Shown: positions 1-8,749 of the stretch, piece by piece | How positions within the stretch are numbered: the stretch's first letter is position 1 | Layout: each line of letters starts with the position of its first letter | Source: Gemmatimonadota bacterium | GTDB taxonomy: Bacteria > Gemmatimonadota > Gemmatimonadetes > Palauibacterales > Palauibacteraceae | DNA length: 64,000 nucleotides | Direction: 5' to 3' | Assembly: GCA_029262175.1 (NCBI GenBank) | Contig: JAJCZV010000028.1 | Location: forward strand, 1 to 64,000 | The notes under the pieces: model-generated | Seen by the model: the letters and a program-made list of their open reading frames with translations, nothing else | Database searches by the model: none | What the model was told of the DNA's origin: nothing | Program-made: the position numbers and the translations under genes

Positions 1-274
1 TGTTCTTCACATAATCCGCGTGACCAGGGCAGTCCACGTGCGCGTAATGTCGCTCCGCCGACTCGTACTCCACGTGAGCCGTCGCGATCGTAATCCCGCG
101 CTCGCGCTCCTCTGGAGCCTTGTCGATCTGGTCGAACGGGATGAACTCGCCCAGTCCCTTCGCCGCCTGTACCTCCGTGATCGCCGCCGTCAACGTCGTC
201 TTTCCATGGTCCACGTGGCCAATCGTTCCCACGTTTACATGCGGCTTATTTCGCTCGAACTTTTGCTTCCCCAC
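1..274 (-). CDS. tuf: Elongation factor Tu, N-terminal part (cut by window edge)
   Basis: This is the first 91 codons of EF-Tu, the GTPase that delivers aminoacyl-tRNA to the ribosome; the rest lies beyond position 1. Reading from 274 leftwards gives [16 protein letters not shown], then the G1/P-loop [10 protein letters not shown], the switch I region with RGITI, and the G3 element DCPGHADYV. The start is GTG at 272-274, preceded by AGGAG at about 283-287. The 5' end follows tRNA-Thr and tRNA-Tyr genes on the same strand, the classical tRNA-tufB arrangement. Downstream genes are not visible. Confidence 0.97.
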   Translation of the reverse strand, partial: MGKQKFERNKPHVNVGTIGHVDHGKTTLTAAITEVQAAKGLGEFIPFDQIDKAPEERERGITIATAHVEYESAERHYAHVDCPGHADYVKN

Positions 275-380
275 CCTTGCTTCTCCTGATTCGACATTGG
301 TTCATTGCGTGGACCGGATCACCGGTCCCAGGGTCTCGCGTGTGTTGGGCCGCGACTCCAGGGTCGCGGCGAACCACAAA

Positions 381-463
381 TGGTGGGGGGAGGATTCGAA
401 CCTCCGAAGGCATAAGCCAGCAGATTTACAGTCTGCCCCGTTTGGCCGCTTCGGTACCCCACC
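381..463 (-). tRNA. tRNA-Tyr (anticodon GTA)
   Basis: The reverse strand folds as an 83-nt class II tRNA. The acceptor stem GGTGGGG/CCCCACC is complete, the anticodon loop is CTGTAAA with GTA, and there is a long variable arm as expected for tyrosine. The T arm is GGAGG-TTCGAAT-CCTCC. The 3' CCA is not encoded as an addition: the final A is the discriminator base. It lies between tRNA-Thr and tuf. Confidence 0.96.
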
Positions 464-536
464 GCCGGTCCCCGACGTCCGACAGCTAGGCTTTACCGTT
501 TGTCTCGGGGCGACTCCCATAAGGCCGACTCTACCG

Positions 537-609
537 AGCTGGCGGTGGGACTCGAACCCACAACCTCCGGATTACAAATCCGACGCTCTACCGGTTGAGC
601 TACGCCAGC
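537..609 (-). tRNA. tRNA-Thr (anticodon TGT)
   Basis: The reverse strand gives a 73-nt cloverleaf with acceptor stem GCTGGCG/CGCCAGC, the D arm GCTCAACCGGTAGAGC, the anticodon loop TTTGTAA with TGT, and the T loop TTCGAGT. The discriminator base is T at 537. It is the first gene of the tRNA-Thr, tRNA-Tyr, tuf series. The E. coli tufB cluster also has tRNA-Gly and a second tRNA-Thr; the 73 bases between the two tRNAs here contain no further tRNA. Confidence 0.96.
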
Positions 610-697
610 AACCCTTCCATAAACAGTTTTCTAACGTATCTGCGCTTGTGGGGGGCGTCAACCCGCGGAAACCTCGTCGTAACGACCGCCCGCCGGG

Positions 698-2158
698 TCA
701 TTTCGCGGGCTTGGGGACCACCACCGTTTGGGCGCCTAGACGGAGGCGGGTGACGTCGGCCAAGTCCTCGACCACCACGTCTTTCGCGGCCATCTCGTCT
801 CGAATCGCATCCGCTTGCCCGAAATCGCGGTTGGCTCTGGCCAGATCTCGGGCTGCCAGACGCTCGATCGCCCAGGCCACGAGGCCCTCGTCGGGCCCCG
901 CGCCCTCTCGGTCCCGAAGACTGAGCACCCCGAAGACGGCTTCGAAATCGGCCAGAAACGCAAGCACGTTGTCGACGCCACCCGCGTCGAGCGGGACCCG
1001 GTCGAGTTGATGGTTTCCCTCTCGGACCAGATTGAACACCGCAGCGAGCGCGTCGCTGACGTTGAGATCGTTGTCCATGGCCTCTTCGAATCGGACCCTC
1101 GCCTCTTTGGCCAAGGCCGCCAAGGGGCCCTCCGACCAGGTCGAGCTCTCCTCTACCGCTTGAACTCGTCGTCGAAACTCATGGATACGGCCGACCGCAT
1201 GGGCGGCGTTCACCAGACCATCGAACTTGAAGTTGAGCTGCGACCGATAGTGCCCGCTAAGCAACAAGTAGCGGATCGAAGAGGGCTGATGGCCCTTCTC
1301 GACGAGCTCGGGGATCGTATAACAGTTGCCGAGCGACTTCGACATCTTCTGCCCTTCCACGAGCAGATGCGCCGCGTGTAACCAGTTGTTGGAGAAGGTC
1401 TGCCCGGTCGCGCCCTCGGATTGAGCGATCTCGTTCGTGTGGTGCGGAAAGAGGTTGTCGACCCCGCCCGTATGGATATCGAGCGTGTCCCCGAGATACT
1501 CCATCGCCATCGCGGAGCACTCCAGGTGCCACCCCGGCCGGCCCTGACCCCAGGGCGAATCCCACACGGCGACATCGCCTTCTTCCCGCTCTCCTCCCTT
1601 CCAGAGCACGAAGTCGCGCGCGTCGTCCTTGTCATATTCTTCGTCGCCGGCGGCCCGTTGGGCGGAGACGAGTTCGGCTGGATCGAGGTTGGCGAGACGC
1701 CCGTAGCCCGGGAACTTACCGATGGCGAAGTAGATGGAACCGTCCGCTTCATACGCGAGACCCCGATCCAGAAGCTTCTGGATCAACGCGATCATTCCCC
1801 CTACGTGCTCGGTCGCGCGGGGGCTGTGCTCGACGGCTTCGAGTCCCAGCGTGTCCCAGTCCTCGACAAACATCCCGATGACGGGTTCGGTGACCTCGGC
1901 CAGTGTCATCCCCCGCTCGCGAGCCGCGGCGATCGTCCGGTCATCGACGTCCGTCAGGTTCATCACCTGATCGACCTCGAATCCCTTCCACTTCAGATAG
2001 CGGCGGAGGAGGTCCTCCCAGAGGAAGGCGCGAAAGTTCCCTACGTGCGCCCGGTCGTAGACGGTCGGGCCGCAGGTATACATGCGGACGCGCCCGGGCT
2101 CAATCGGCTCGAATGGCTCGAGCCGTCGCGTCAGAGAATTGTGGAACCGGAGGGTCAT
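698..2158 (-). CDS. cysS: Cysteinyl-tRNA synthetase
   Basis: CysS charges tRNA-Cys with cysteine in the cytoplasm. The protein is 486 residues, normal for the family. It carries the class I signatures YTCGPTVYDRAHVGN near the start (zinc-binding Cys plus the HIGH-like motif) and KMSKS in GQKMSKSLGN. The zinc-site region WHLECSAMA and the HTGGVDNLFPHH segment are also present. The start is ATG at 2158, which forms an ATGA overlap with the stop of the upstream gene; the open frame continues to 2239, but that extension has no family resemblance. It is probably co-transcribed with the two genes upstream. Confidence 0.97.
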   Translation of the reverse strand: MTLRFHNSLTRRLEPFEPIEPGRVRMYTCGPTVYDRAHVGNFRAFLWEDLLRRYLKWKGFEVDQVMNLTDVDDRTIAAARERGMTLAEVTEPVIGMFVEDWDTLGLEAVEHSPRATEHVGGMIALIQKLLDRGLAYEADGSIYFAIGKFPGYGRLANLDPAELVSAQRAAGDEEYDKDDARDFVLWKGGEREEGDVAVWDSPWGQGRPGWHLECSAMAMEYLGDTLDIHTGGVDNLFPHHTNEIAQSEGATGQTFSNNWLHAAHLLVEGQKMSKSLGNCYTIPELVEKGHQPSSIRYLLLSGHYRSQLNFKFDGLVNAAHAVGRIHEFRRRVQAVEESSTWSEGPLAALAKEARVRFEEAMDNDLNVSDALAAVFNLVREGNHQLDRVPLDAGGVDNVLAFLADFEAVFGVLSLRDREGAGPDEGLVAWAIERLAARDLARANRDFGQADAIRDEMAAKDVVVEDLADVTRLRLGAQTVVVPKPAK

Positions 2159-2895
2159 CCGCCCAAGTATCGTTCGGTCCGCCAACTTCGATAGGCGTCC
2201 ACCAACGCCGCATTTTCGTCGCGCCAAACGCCCAGGCACCCCGACAGCTGGCGATCGGAACGTTCCGCGACCAATCCCGCCAAAACGCCGGCCTCGCGCG
2301 CGAACGCCAACTCATCCAACGGTTCGTACGCGGGACCTCCGAACAGGGTTCGAGCCGCGATCCAGCCGTCGACGAACCCGTGCACCGCGAACAGTTCGCG
2401 CTCGGCCAGCTCGCTACACGAGACATCGGGATCCTTGCGCACCGCGTCCATTCGGAGGACCGCGTAGCTGATGTACGCGCGCTGTCCTTCTCGCAGGTTG
2501 CCTGGCAAGACGAGCGCGACGAGCGAGTCCGTTACGACCTCGATCGCGTTCCAGGGCAGCGCGTCTTCCCCATCTTCGGGCGTGAGGTTCCGTCCGAAAT
2601 CGGTGTAGTAAAGCACCTCCGGATCCTCGTTCAGGTCCGTGCGGAGCGAGTCGGAACGATCACGGAAAGCCAACAGGCGCTCGGGCTCGAACTCGATGAC
2701 GGCGCCCGAGGGCGCGACCAGCCGGTATTGACCGGCTAAAGGCTGGGCGGGCAAAAGGGTAGCAGCGCTCGCCGTCAGGAAGATCGCCAGCGGCGCCAGC
2801 AGGCGCTTCTCAAACGCCGTGGAACGCGACCGCGGTAAGGGCAGGCTCGGGCTCTTGCCGTGGGTCGAGCAGTCCGGCGAAGCGGAGGATGTCAT
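2155..2895 (-). CDS. Secreted protein of unknown function
   Basis: I do not recognise a family. The C-terminal 200 residues are acidic and well formed, starting with a secretion signal (FEKRLLAPLAIFLTASAATL, then LPAQ). It ends in an ATGA overlap with cysS. The start is uncertain. ATG at 2895 overlaps the upstream YkvA-like gene by 86 bp and gives 246 residues with a long basic leader. The signal peptide itself begins near 2810, at the stop codon of that gene, where no ATG, GTG or TTG is in frame; a CTG at 2802 would start inside the signal. Two cysteines (SCSELAERE and LSGCLGVW) could form a disulfide after export. Periplasmic or outer-membrane location is inferred from the signal only. Confidence 0.6.
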   Translation of the reverse strand: MTSSASPDCSTHGKSPSLPLPRSRSTAFEKRLLAPLAIFLTASAATLLPAQPLAGQYRLVAPSGAVIEFEPERLLAFRDRSDSLRTDLNEDPEVLYYTDFGRNLTPEDGEDALPWNAIEVVTDSLVALVLPGNLREGQRAYISYAVLRMDAVRKDPDVSCSELAERELFAVHGFVDGWIAARTLFGGPAYEPLDELAFAREAGVLAGLVAERSDRQLSGCLGVWRDENAALVDAYRSWRTERYLGG

Positions 2896-3277
2896 CTCCC
2901 ACGTCGCCGAGCATCTCTTGCTCGCGCGCCAGGACGCGGCGCGAGACCTCGAGAACGCTTTGGTCACCGGTCCAATGCTCTTCAACCACATCCCAGCCAA
3001 GCTCCTCTCCGATTCTCTGGGCGACGAAAGCGCAACAAAACACGTCGTCCAAATATCCATACGGGCCGACAACATTCTCGGGGATCACGTCGTCCGGACT
3101 AACCAGATACGCGATCGCGGCGTCCACCCAAAGCCGCTGCTCCTGCGTGAGCCTCGGGTCCTTCATCAGGGTGAACATCAGTAGGCCGTAGACGGGGGCG
3201 AGCACGATCACGTCACGTAGCGTCCCGGCGTACCTCGCGACTTGCTCCCGCACGGACTGGAGGTATTCGCTCGCCAT
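2810..3277 (-). CDS. YkvA/DUF1232 family membrane protein
   Basis: A 155-residue protein with the DUF1232 signature: a hydrophobic segment VIVLAPVYGLLMF, then AIAYLVSPDDVIPE and GYLDDVFCCAFVAQRI. The family is widespread and small, of unknown biochemical role, and usually membrane-associated. The C-terminal third is charged and probably helical. The gene is followed by an overlapping gene for a secreted protein and then cysS, all on the minus strand. The start at 3277 fits the family N-terminus. Function is not inferable from the neighbours. Confidence 0.8.
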   Translation of the reverse strand: MASEYLQSVREQVARYAGTLRDVIVLAPVYGLLMFTLMKDPRLTQEQRLWVDAAIAYLVSPDDVIPENVVGPYGYLDDVFCCAFVAQRIGEELGWDVVEEHWTGDQSVLEVSRRVLAREQEMLGDVGDDILRFAGLLDPRQEPEPALTAVAFHGV

Positions 3278-3451
3278 AACCCGACTCCGATTCGTGGTCT
3301 GCCCAGCAACCGCGACCTATTAGACCCGCGCACGCAAGATAGTGTGCGCTGTTTGGGACTGGTACCCCTTTAACGGCGGGACGGATCAGAATGCGACGGT
3401 CGCGCCTCGGGTTATCGCGAGAGGGGCGTCGGAGCGCCGACCGGGCGGGCG

Positions 3452-5308
3452 TTACTCGACGGTTACGCTCTTGGCCAAGTTCCGGGGCTGATCGACGTCG
3501 CATCCACGCATGACCGCGATGTGGTAGGCCAGCAGTTGGAGCGGAACGGCGTTGAGGATGGGTTGCAGTAGCTCGAGTGTCTTCGGGACCCGGATCAGGT
3601 AGTCGACCTTGTCGTCGAGCCCTTTATCGCCGTTGGTCACGAGCGCGATCACTCGGCCGCCCCGCGTCTTCACTTCCTCGATATTGAGCACGACCTTCGA
3701 GTAGACCGCATCGTTCGGGGCGATGAAAACGACCGGCATCTCCGCGTCGATGAGGGCGATCGGACCATGCTTCATCTCCGCCGCAGGATACCCTTCGGCG
3801 TGGATATAGCTGATCTCTTTTAGCTTCAGGGCTCCTTCGAGCGCGATCGGAAAATTCGCTCCCCGACCGAGATAGAGGAAGTTGGCCGCCGACTGAAAGT
3901 CCTTTGCGATCCGCTTGATGTCCTCTTCGGTCGCGAGCACCTGCTCAATCAGTCCCGGCAGCGCGCGAAGAGCACGGACGATTTCCTGACCTCGCTCGAG
4001 GCTCAACCCGCGTCGCCTCCCCATCATCAAACCGAACAGCGTCAGCGCCGTGACCTGTGCGACAAAGGCTTTGGTCGACGCGACGCCGATCTCGGGGCCA
4101 GCATGGGCGTAGACGCCCGCGTCGGTCTCGCGAGCGATCGTTGAGCCAACCACGTTCACAATCCCGAACGTGGTAGCTCCCAAGCGCTTAGCCTCTCGAA
4201 TCGCAGCCAATGTATCGGCCGTTTCGCCCGACTGAGAAATCCCGCCGACGAGCGTATTCGGCGGGATCAGGGGGTTCCGATAGCGAAACTCGGAAGCGTA
4301 CTCGACCTCGACGGGGATCCGAGCGATGTCCTCGATCACGTACTCGGCGACCAGGGCCGAATGCCAGCTCGTACCGCACGCGGTGAGGATAATCCGCTCC
4401 GCTTTGTCGATCTCGTGTTCCAACTGATCGAGACCGCCGAGCCGTGCTGTGCCCTCCTCCTCGATGAGTCGACCGCGCGTCGCGTCGCGCACCGTGTTCG
4501 GCTGCTCGTGAATCTCCTTGAGCATGAAGTGCGGATACCCAGCCTTTTCAATGCTTTCGAGATCCCAATCGACGTGGCTGATCTCTTTCTCGATGGGCGT
4601 CCAACCACCCGGCTCGTTGATGTTCTTCAGATCGAGGGTCTTGTAGGTCCCGTCTCCGAGTACCGCGATTTCATCATCGTCCAGGTAGATGACCTGTCGG
4701 GTGTGGCCCAAAATGGCGGCCACGTCGGAAGCCACCCAGGTGGCCATGTCGCCGTTTTCTCCCACGCCGATCAGAAGAGGGGCGGACCGTCGAGCGACCA
4801 CGATCTTGCCCACGTCCTTCGAACTCACGACCGCGATGCCAAAGGTGCCTTCGACCTGGGTCAATGCGGCCGCGACGGCCTGTTCGAGGTTGCCCTCGAA
4901 ACACTCTCCCACGAGGTGCGTCAGCACTTCGGTGTCCGTTTCGGTCGAGAATTCGTGACCGAGTTCGGTGAGCTTCGTACGGAGGACGGCGTAGTTCTCG
5001 ATGATCCCGTTGTGGACGAGGGCGATATCACCGTCACAGCTCGTATGAGGGTGCGCGTTGACCTGTGTGGGCGCGCCGTGGGTAGCCCAACGCGTGTGGG
5101 CGATCCCCGTGGTCCCTTTCGGGGGTGACTCGGCGAGCAGCCGCTCCAAGTTGGCGATCTTCCCCGCGGCTTTTCGGATGTCGAGGCCGGCCCCGTTTTG
5201 GATGGCGACGCCGGCCGAGTCATAGCCCCGATACTCCAGACGACGCAGCCCCTCCATAAGAAGAGGAGCTGCCTCAGCCTTCCCCACATACCCGACAATT
5301 CCACACAT
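3452..5308 (-). CDS. glmS: Glutamine-fructose-6-phosphate aminotransferase
   Basis: GlmS makes glucosamine-6-phosphate from fructose-6-phosphate and glutamine, the first step to UDP-GlcNAc. The 618-residue protein starts MCGIVGYVG, so Cys2 is the N-terminal nucleophile of the glutaminase domain, with RWATHG and HNGIIEN also present. Two SIS domains follow (TACGTSWHSALVAEYVIE; SQSGETADT; AEMKHGPIALI) and the conserved tail PRNLAKSVTVE. It lies 14 bp after glmM on the same strand, so two consecutive amino-sugar steps are probably co-transcribed. I saw no glmS ribozyme-like element in the short spacer. Length and motifs are complete. Confidence 0.98.
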   Translation of the reverse strand: MCGIVGYVGKAEAAPLLMEGLRRLEYRGYDSAGVAIQNGAGLDIRKAAGKIANLERLLAESPPKGTTGIAHTRWATHGAPTQVNAHPHTSCDGDIALVHNGIIENYAVLRTKLTELGHEFSTETDTEVLTHLVGECFEGNLEQAVAAALTQVEGTFGIAVVSSKDVGKIVVARRSAPLLIGVGENGDMATWVASDVAAILGHTRQVIYLDDDEIAVLGDGTYKTLDLKNINEPGGWTPIEKEISHVDWDLESIEKAGYPHFMLKEIHEQPNTVRDATRGRLIEEEGTARLGGLDQLEHEIDKAERIILTACGTSWHSALVAEYVIEDIARIPVEVEYASEFRYRNPLIPPNTLVGGISQSGETADTLAAIREAKRLGATTFGIVNVVGSTIARETDAGVYAHAGPEIGVASTKAFVAQVTALTLFGLMMGRRRGLSLERGQEIVRALRALPGLIEQVLATEEDIKRIAKDFQSAANFLYLGRGANFPIALEGALKLKEISYIHAEGYPAAEMKHGPIALIDAEMPVVFIAPNDAVYSKVVLNIEEVKTRGGRVIALVTNGDKGLDDKVDYLIRVPKTLELLQPILNAVPLQLLAYHIAVMRGCDVDQPRNLAKSVTVE

Positions 5309-5322
5309 GTTTTATTGCGCCT

Positions 5323-6693
5323 CTACTGGCGAACGTGCGCCTCAACCCAATCGGCTCGCGCGCACGCACCTATCTCATGTTGCGCCTCCGCGACAATGCG
5401 GAGGATCGGTTCGGTCCCAGACGGCCGAACATGGACCCAAGATCCGTCGGGCCAATCCAGCCTGATGCCGTCCTGGTGGTCCTGCTTTGCGTCCTGCGGA
5501 GCAGATTCGATGATCCTTTGGATCACATCCGACACTGCGAGTCCCCCCCGTGGGATCTTGCGCTTGACGATCCGATACGACGGTCGTTCGTCAACGAGGG
5601 CCCCGAGCGCAGCTCCGCGCTCCGCCAGGAGTTGCAAGATCAACGCCGCCGCCAACGGGGCGTCTCGCGTCAGATGCAGCGCAGGATAGATGACACCACC
5701 ATTGCCTTCCCCACCGATCGTCGCCTCGAGTTCGAGCATTCTGCCAACGACCCGAGCCTCACCCACCGGAGCGAGGTGGAAGGGTACACCGACCCGGTTT
5801 GCCGCGTCCTCAATGGATCGACTCGAAGAGAGATTTGTAACGACGGGACCAGGTTGGTGTGTCGCGACCAGTTCGGCGCAAAGCGTGAGCGTCCAATCCT
5901 CTCCGACGGCGCGACCTCGCTCATCCACCAGCGCGAGCCGGTCCACGTCGGGGTCGACCGCAAACCCGACGTGCGCCTCGGAGCTCGTGACCAGGTCGCA
6001 GAGACCGCCGAGATTCTCCGGGACGGGCTCGGGGGCGCGGGGGAAGCGGCCGTCGGCCTCGAGATCTAGCCCGATCACCTCGCAACCCAGACGGTCGAGG
6101 AGTTCGGGTACGATCAAGCCTCCGGCGCCGCGGACACAGTCGAGCGCCACGCGGAAGCCACGCGCCGCGATTCGATCCACGTCGATAATCGGGAGGGCGA
6201 GGATCCGCTCGATGTGAGCTTCGTTGGCGCCTTCTAGGGTTGAACGACCCCCGACGCGATCCCAACTCACGTACTCGATGGTCTCGCCAAACCGGCGCTG
6301 CACATCGAGCCCCGCCTCCGGCGTGAGAAAACGACCCTCGGCGGCGACCAGCTTCAGTCCGTTCCATTCGGCGGGGTTGTGCGAAGCGGTGACCAGCAAC
6401 CCTCCGACCGCGTCATCGGCATCCTCGACCGCGAGCAGCCCGGTCGGGGTCGCGACGATCCCCAGGTCGCGCACATCGAGACCGACGGCGCGAATCCCGG
6501 CGCAGACGGCATCTAAGAGCAGTGCGCCCGAGGTGCGGCTATCGCGCCCGATCGCGATATACCCGCGATCGCCGCCGACCGATCTGATGTGCGCCGCGAA
6601 GGCCGCCCCGTATCTCGCGGCGACCTCAGGGGTTAGTCCCTCCCCCACCACGCCTCGGATCCCGGAGGCGGAGACGATGAGTGATTCGGACAC
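5323..6693 (-). CDS. glmM: Phosphoglucosamine mutase-type phosphohexomutase
   Basis: A 456-residue alpha-D-phosphohexomutase. It has the catalytic phosphoserine loop TASHNPAEWNGLK, the metal-binding loop DPDVDRLAL, the sugar-specificity loop GGEGNGGVIY and the C-terminal phosphate loop RPSGTEPILR. Interconversion of glucosamine-6-P and glucosamine-1-P is inferred from the adjacent glmS. Phosphomannomutase/phosphoglucomutase activity cannot be excluded, because the family is promiscuous and the sequence is somewhat divergent from classical GlmM. The start ATG at 6693 gives MSESLIVSASGIRGVVGEG, a normal family N-terminus. It is the promoter-proximal gene of the glmM-glmS pair. Confidence 0.88.
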   Translation of the reverse strand: MSESLIVSASGIRGVVGEGLTPEVAARYGAAFAAHIRSVGGDRGYIAIGRDSRTSGALLLDAVCAGIRAVGLDVRDLGIVATPTGLLAVEDADDAVGGLLVTASHNPAEWNGLKLVAAEGRFLTPEAGLDVQRRFGETIEYVSWDRVGGRSTLEGANEAHIERILALPIIDVDRIAARGFRVALDCVRGAGGLIVPELLDRLGCEVIGLDLEADGRFPRAPEPVPENLGGLCDLVTSSEAHVGFAVDPDVDRLALVDERGRAVGEDWTLTLCAELVATHQPGPVVTNLSSSRSIEDAANRVGVPFHLAPVGEARVVGRMLELEATIGGEGNGGVIYPALHLTRDAPLAAALILQLLAERGAALGALVDERPSYRIVKRKIPRGGLAVSDVIQRIIESAPQDAKQDHQDGIRLDWPDGSWVHVRPSGTEPILRIVAEAQHEIGACARADWVEAHVRQ

Positions 6694-6763
6694 CCGCGCT
6701 TCTCCCTGCTCGATGGGTTTCTGTTTCTACGCGGCGGTCTACCCTGCACCCACTGTGCCGTAA

Positions 6764-7204
6764 CTACCGACCGGGCCTGGACCTGCTGGGATGGCGGGTT
6801 TGATTTGGCCCTGACGGCGCTTTGGGGCGTCGCGATCCGTTCACGTGCCACTCCAGGCTCGCGATCCGTTTCCGGATTCGACGCACTTCGCCCGGGGCGA
6901 CGGACATCGCCGCGAACCCCGGGGCCCAGCGAACGACTCGCCCGCTTTCAGCCAACATGCGTTCGACGTCGCTTCGAACCCGGATCGCGAGTTCCTGGAC
7001 GCTCAGGACCGCCGGGAGTCGTACCAGGAGGTGAACGCGGTCCGGTAGCGCACATACCTCGATCGGGTCGGTGCCAAACCAACGACAACTCGCGAGAAGG
7101 TGTGTCTCGATCGCGGCCCGACGACCCGGCTCGAGGGCGGGGACTCGAGCGAGCGTCGACCACGCGAGGTGGACGTAGAGGCGGTGAGGATCTTGGTTTG
7201 GCAC
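6764..7204 (-). CDS. Degenerate IS200/RAYT-like (Y1 transposase fold) protein
   Basis: The 146-residue product follows the layout of IS200/REP-associated tyrosine transposases. It has an N-terminal strand YVHLAWSTLARVPALEP, a central LPDRVHLLVRLP where the family has P-x-H-x-H, and a C-terminal helix ending SLEWHVNG. The first histidine of the HUH pair is arginine (R56), and the only tyrosine in the whole protein is Y10, so the catalytic tyrosine of the family is absent. The reading frame is intact. It may be a domesticated DNA-binding protein or a decaying remnant. It sits alone between glmM and a plus-strand PLP enzyme, divergently from the latter. Confidence 0.7.
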   Translation of the reverse strand: MPNQDPHRLYVHLAWSTLARVPALEPGRRAAIETHLLASCRWFGTDPIEVCALPDRVHLLVRLPAVLSVQELAIRVRSDVERMLAESGRVVRWAPGFAAMSVAPGEVRRIRKRIASLEWHVNGSRRPKAPSGPNQTRHPSRSRPGR

Positions 7205-7322
7205 ACCCCAGACTGCCCGATCCGATCACAGGGGTGTCAACCGGATCCGCTGGTCGCACACTTCCGAGTCCGGGAATATCTTCTCGGTGTGCGACTCAAT
7301 CCTCCATGGAGAAACATTCCGC

Positions 7323-8483
7323 GTGAATCACTCGAATAAGCGTTTTGGGACCCGTGCGGTGCACGCGGGTCAACGGCCGGATCCCACCACGGGCGCGATC
7401 ATGACGCCCATCTTCCAAACCTCTACCTACGTCCAAGATGCCGTCGGTTCCCCACGCGATGGGTACGACTACGCTCGCGTAAAGAACCCGACCAGGGAAG
7501 CGCTGCAGGGCAACCTCGCGGCGCTAGAAAACGGGAAACACGCGGCGGCGTTTTCGGCAGGGCTGGCTGCCATGGACACGCTGTTCAAGACGGCGCTCAA
7601 CGCCGGCGACCACCTCATTTGCGGGGCGGACGTCTACGGTGGGCTCGACCGACAGCTCCGCCACGTTTGGGCACGATTTGGCGTGGAATTCGACTTCGTC
7701 GACACCACCGACCCGGAGGCGATCAAGAACGCGTTGCGAGACGAGACTCGGTTGGTCCATGTCGAGACGCCAAGCAATCCGATGATCACGATCACCGACA
7801 TCGAAGCCTGCGCACAGATCGCGCACGACGCGGGCGCGCTCTTTTCCGTCGATAACACGTTCGCGACCCCCTACCTCCAGCGACCGCTGGACCTCGGGGC
7901 AGACGTGGTGATGCATTCGACGACGAAATTCCTGAATGGCCACAGCGACATGATCGGCGGCGCGCTGATGACCAATTCCGACGAACTCGCGGAAGCGTTT
8001 CGCTTCCAACAAAAGACGACCGGAGCCGTACCGGGACCGTTCGACTGCTGGCTGGTTCTGCGAGGCACCAAAACGCTCCACCTCCGTATGCCCGCGCATT
8101 GCTCGAACGCGGCCCGGATCGCGGAGCTTCTCGACGAACACGCCGACGTCGGGGACGTTCGCTATCCGGGGTTGGCGCACCACCCGCAGCATGAGCTGGC
8201 CAAAAGGCAAATGAACGGGTTCGGTTCGATGGTGAGCTTCGACCTCGGGTCTGAGGAGAGAGCCAACCGCTTCGCCGGTTTGACCGAATTGTTCCAACTG
8301 GCCGAAAGCCTCGGAGGCGTTGAAAGCCTCGTCTCGATCCCCAGTTCCATGACGCATGGATCGGTACCCGAAGAGAAAAAGAAAGAGATCGGGCTCACCC
8401 CGGGTCTCGTACGTCTCTCCGTTGGGGTAGAAGATATCGAGGATCTCGTCGCGGACATCCGCTCAGCGCTCGAGAAACTCTAG
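7323..8483 (+). CDS. Cystathionine gamma-synthase/lyase family PLP enzyme
   Basis: A Cys/Met-metabolism PLP-dependent enzyme of about 386 residues, the usual length. It has the N-terminal PIFQTSTYVQD, the YARVKNPTREALQ segment, DNTFATPYLQRPL and the PLP-lysine motif HSTTKFLNGHSD, and ends with LSVGVEDIEDL. Synthase, gamma-lyase or O-acetylhomoserine sulfhydrylase activity cannot be separated by eye. I prefer GTG at 7323 with GGAG at 7308-7311; the frame stays open to 7287, but that extension has no family match. It is divergent from the RAYT-like gene. A 266-bp gap follows before the protease gene, with no gene visible. Confidence 0.92.
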   Translation: MNHSNKRFGTRAVHAGQRPDPTTGAIMTPIFQTSTYVQDAVGSPRDGYDYARVKNPTREALQGNLAALENGKHAAAFSAGLAAMDTLFKTALNAGDHLICGADVYGGLDRQLRHVWARFGVEFDFVDTTDPEAIKNALRDETRLVHVETPSNPMITITDIEACAQIAHDAGALFSVDNTFATPYLQRPLDLGADVVMHSTTKFLNGHSDMIGGALMTNSDELAEAFRFQQKTTGAVPGPFDCWLVLRGTKTLHLRMPAHCSNAARIAELLDEHADVGDVRYPGLAHHPQHELAKRQMNGFGSMVSFDLGSEERANRFAGLTELFQLAESLGGVESLVSIPSSMTHGSVPEEKKKEIGLTPGLVRLSVGVEDIEDLVADIRSALEKL

Positions 8484-8749
8484 AAGCCTGTTGAAGAAGA
8501 AGTACGACGGGCCGCGTACCGGCGCCACGACTCCAGATCCGAGGCGGGGGAGGAAGGTATAAAGGTATAGCAGTGGCTACATCGACGAGTCCCAACGATG
8601 GAGATGGGGTCGGGTCGCCGGTACCCGTCGGTCATGCGTGCCCGGGCTTCTAGACATTCCCTGAAACAGTCCCGCGCGCATGGACGTAGACACAGCACGG
8701 AACCCGCGCAGGCGAAGACGACCTTAGCTCGCGAAGCGAGAGATTCGAC

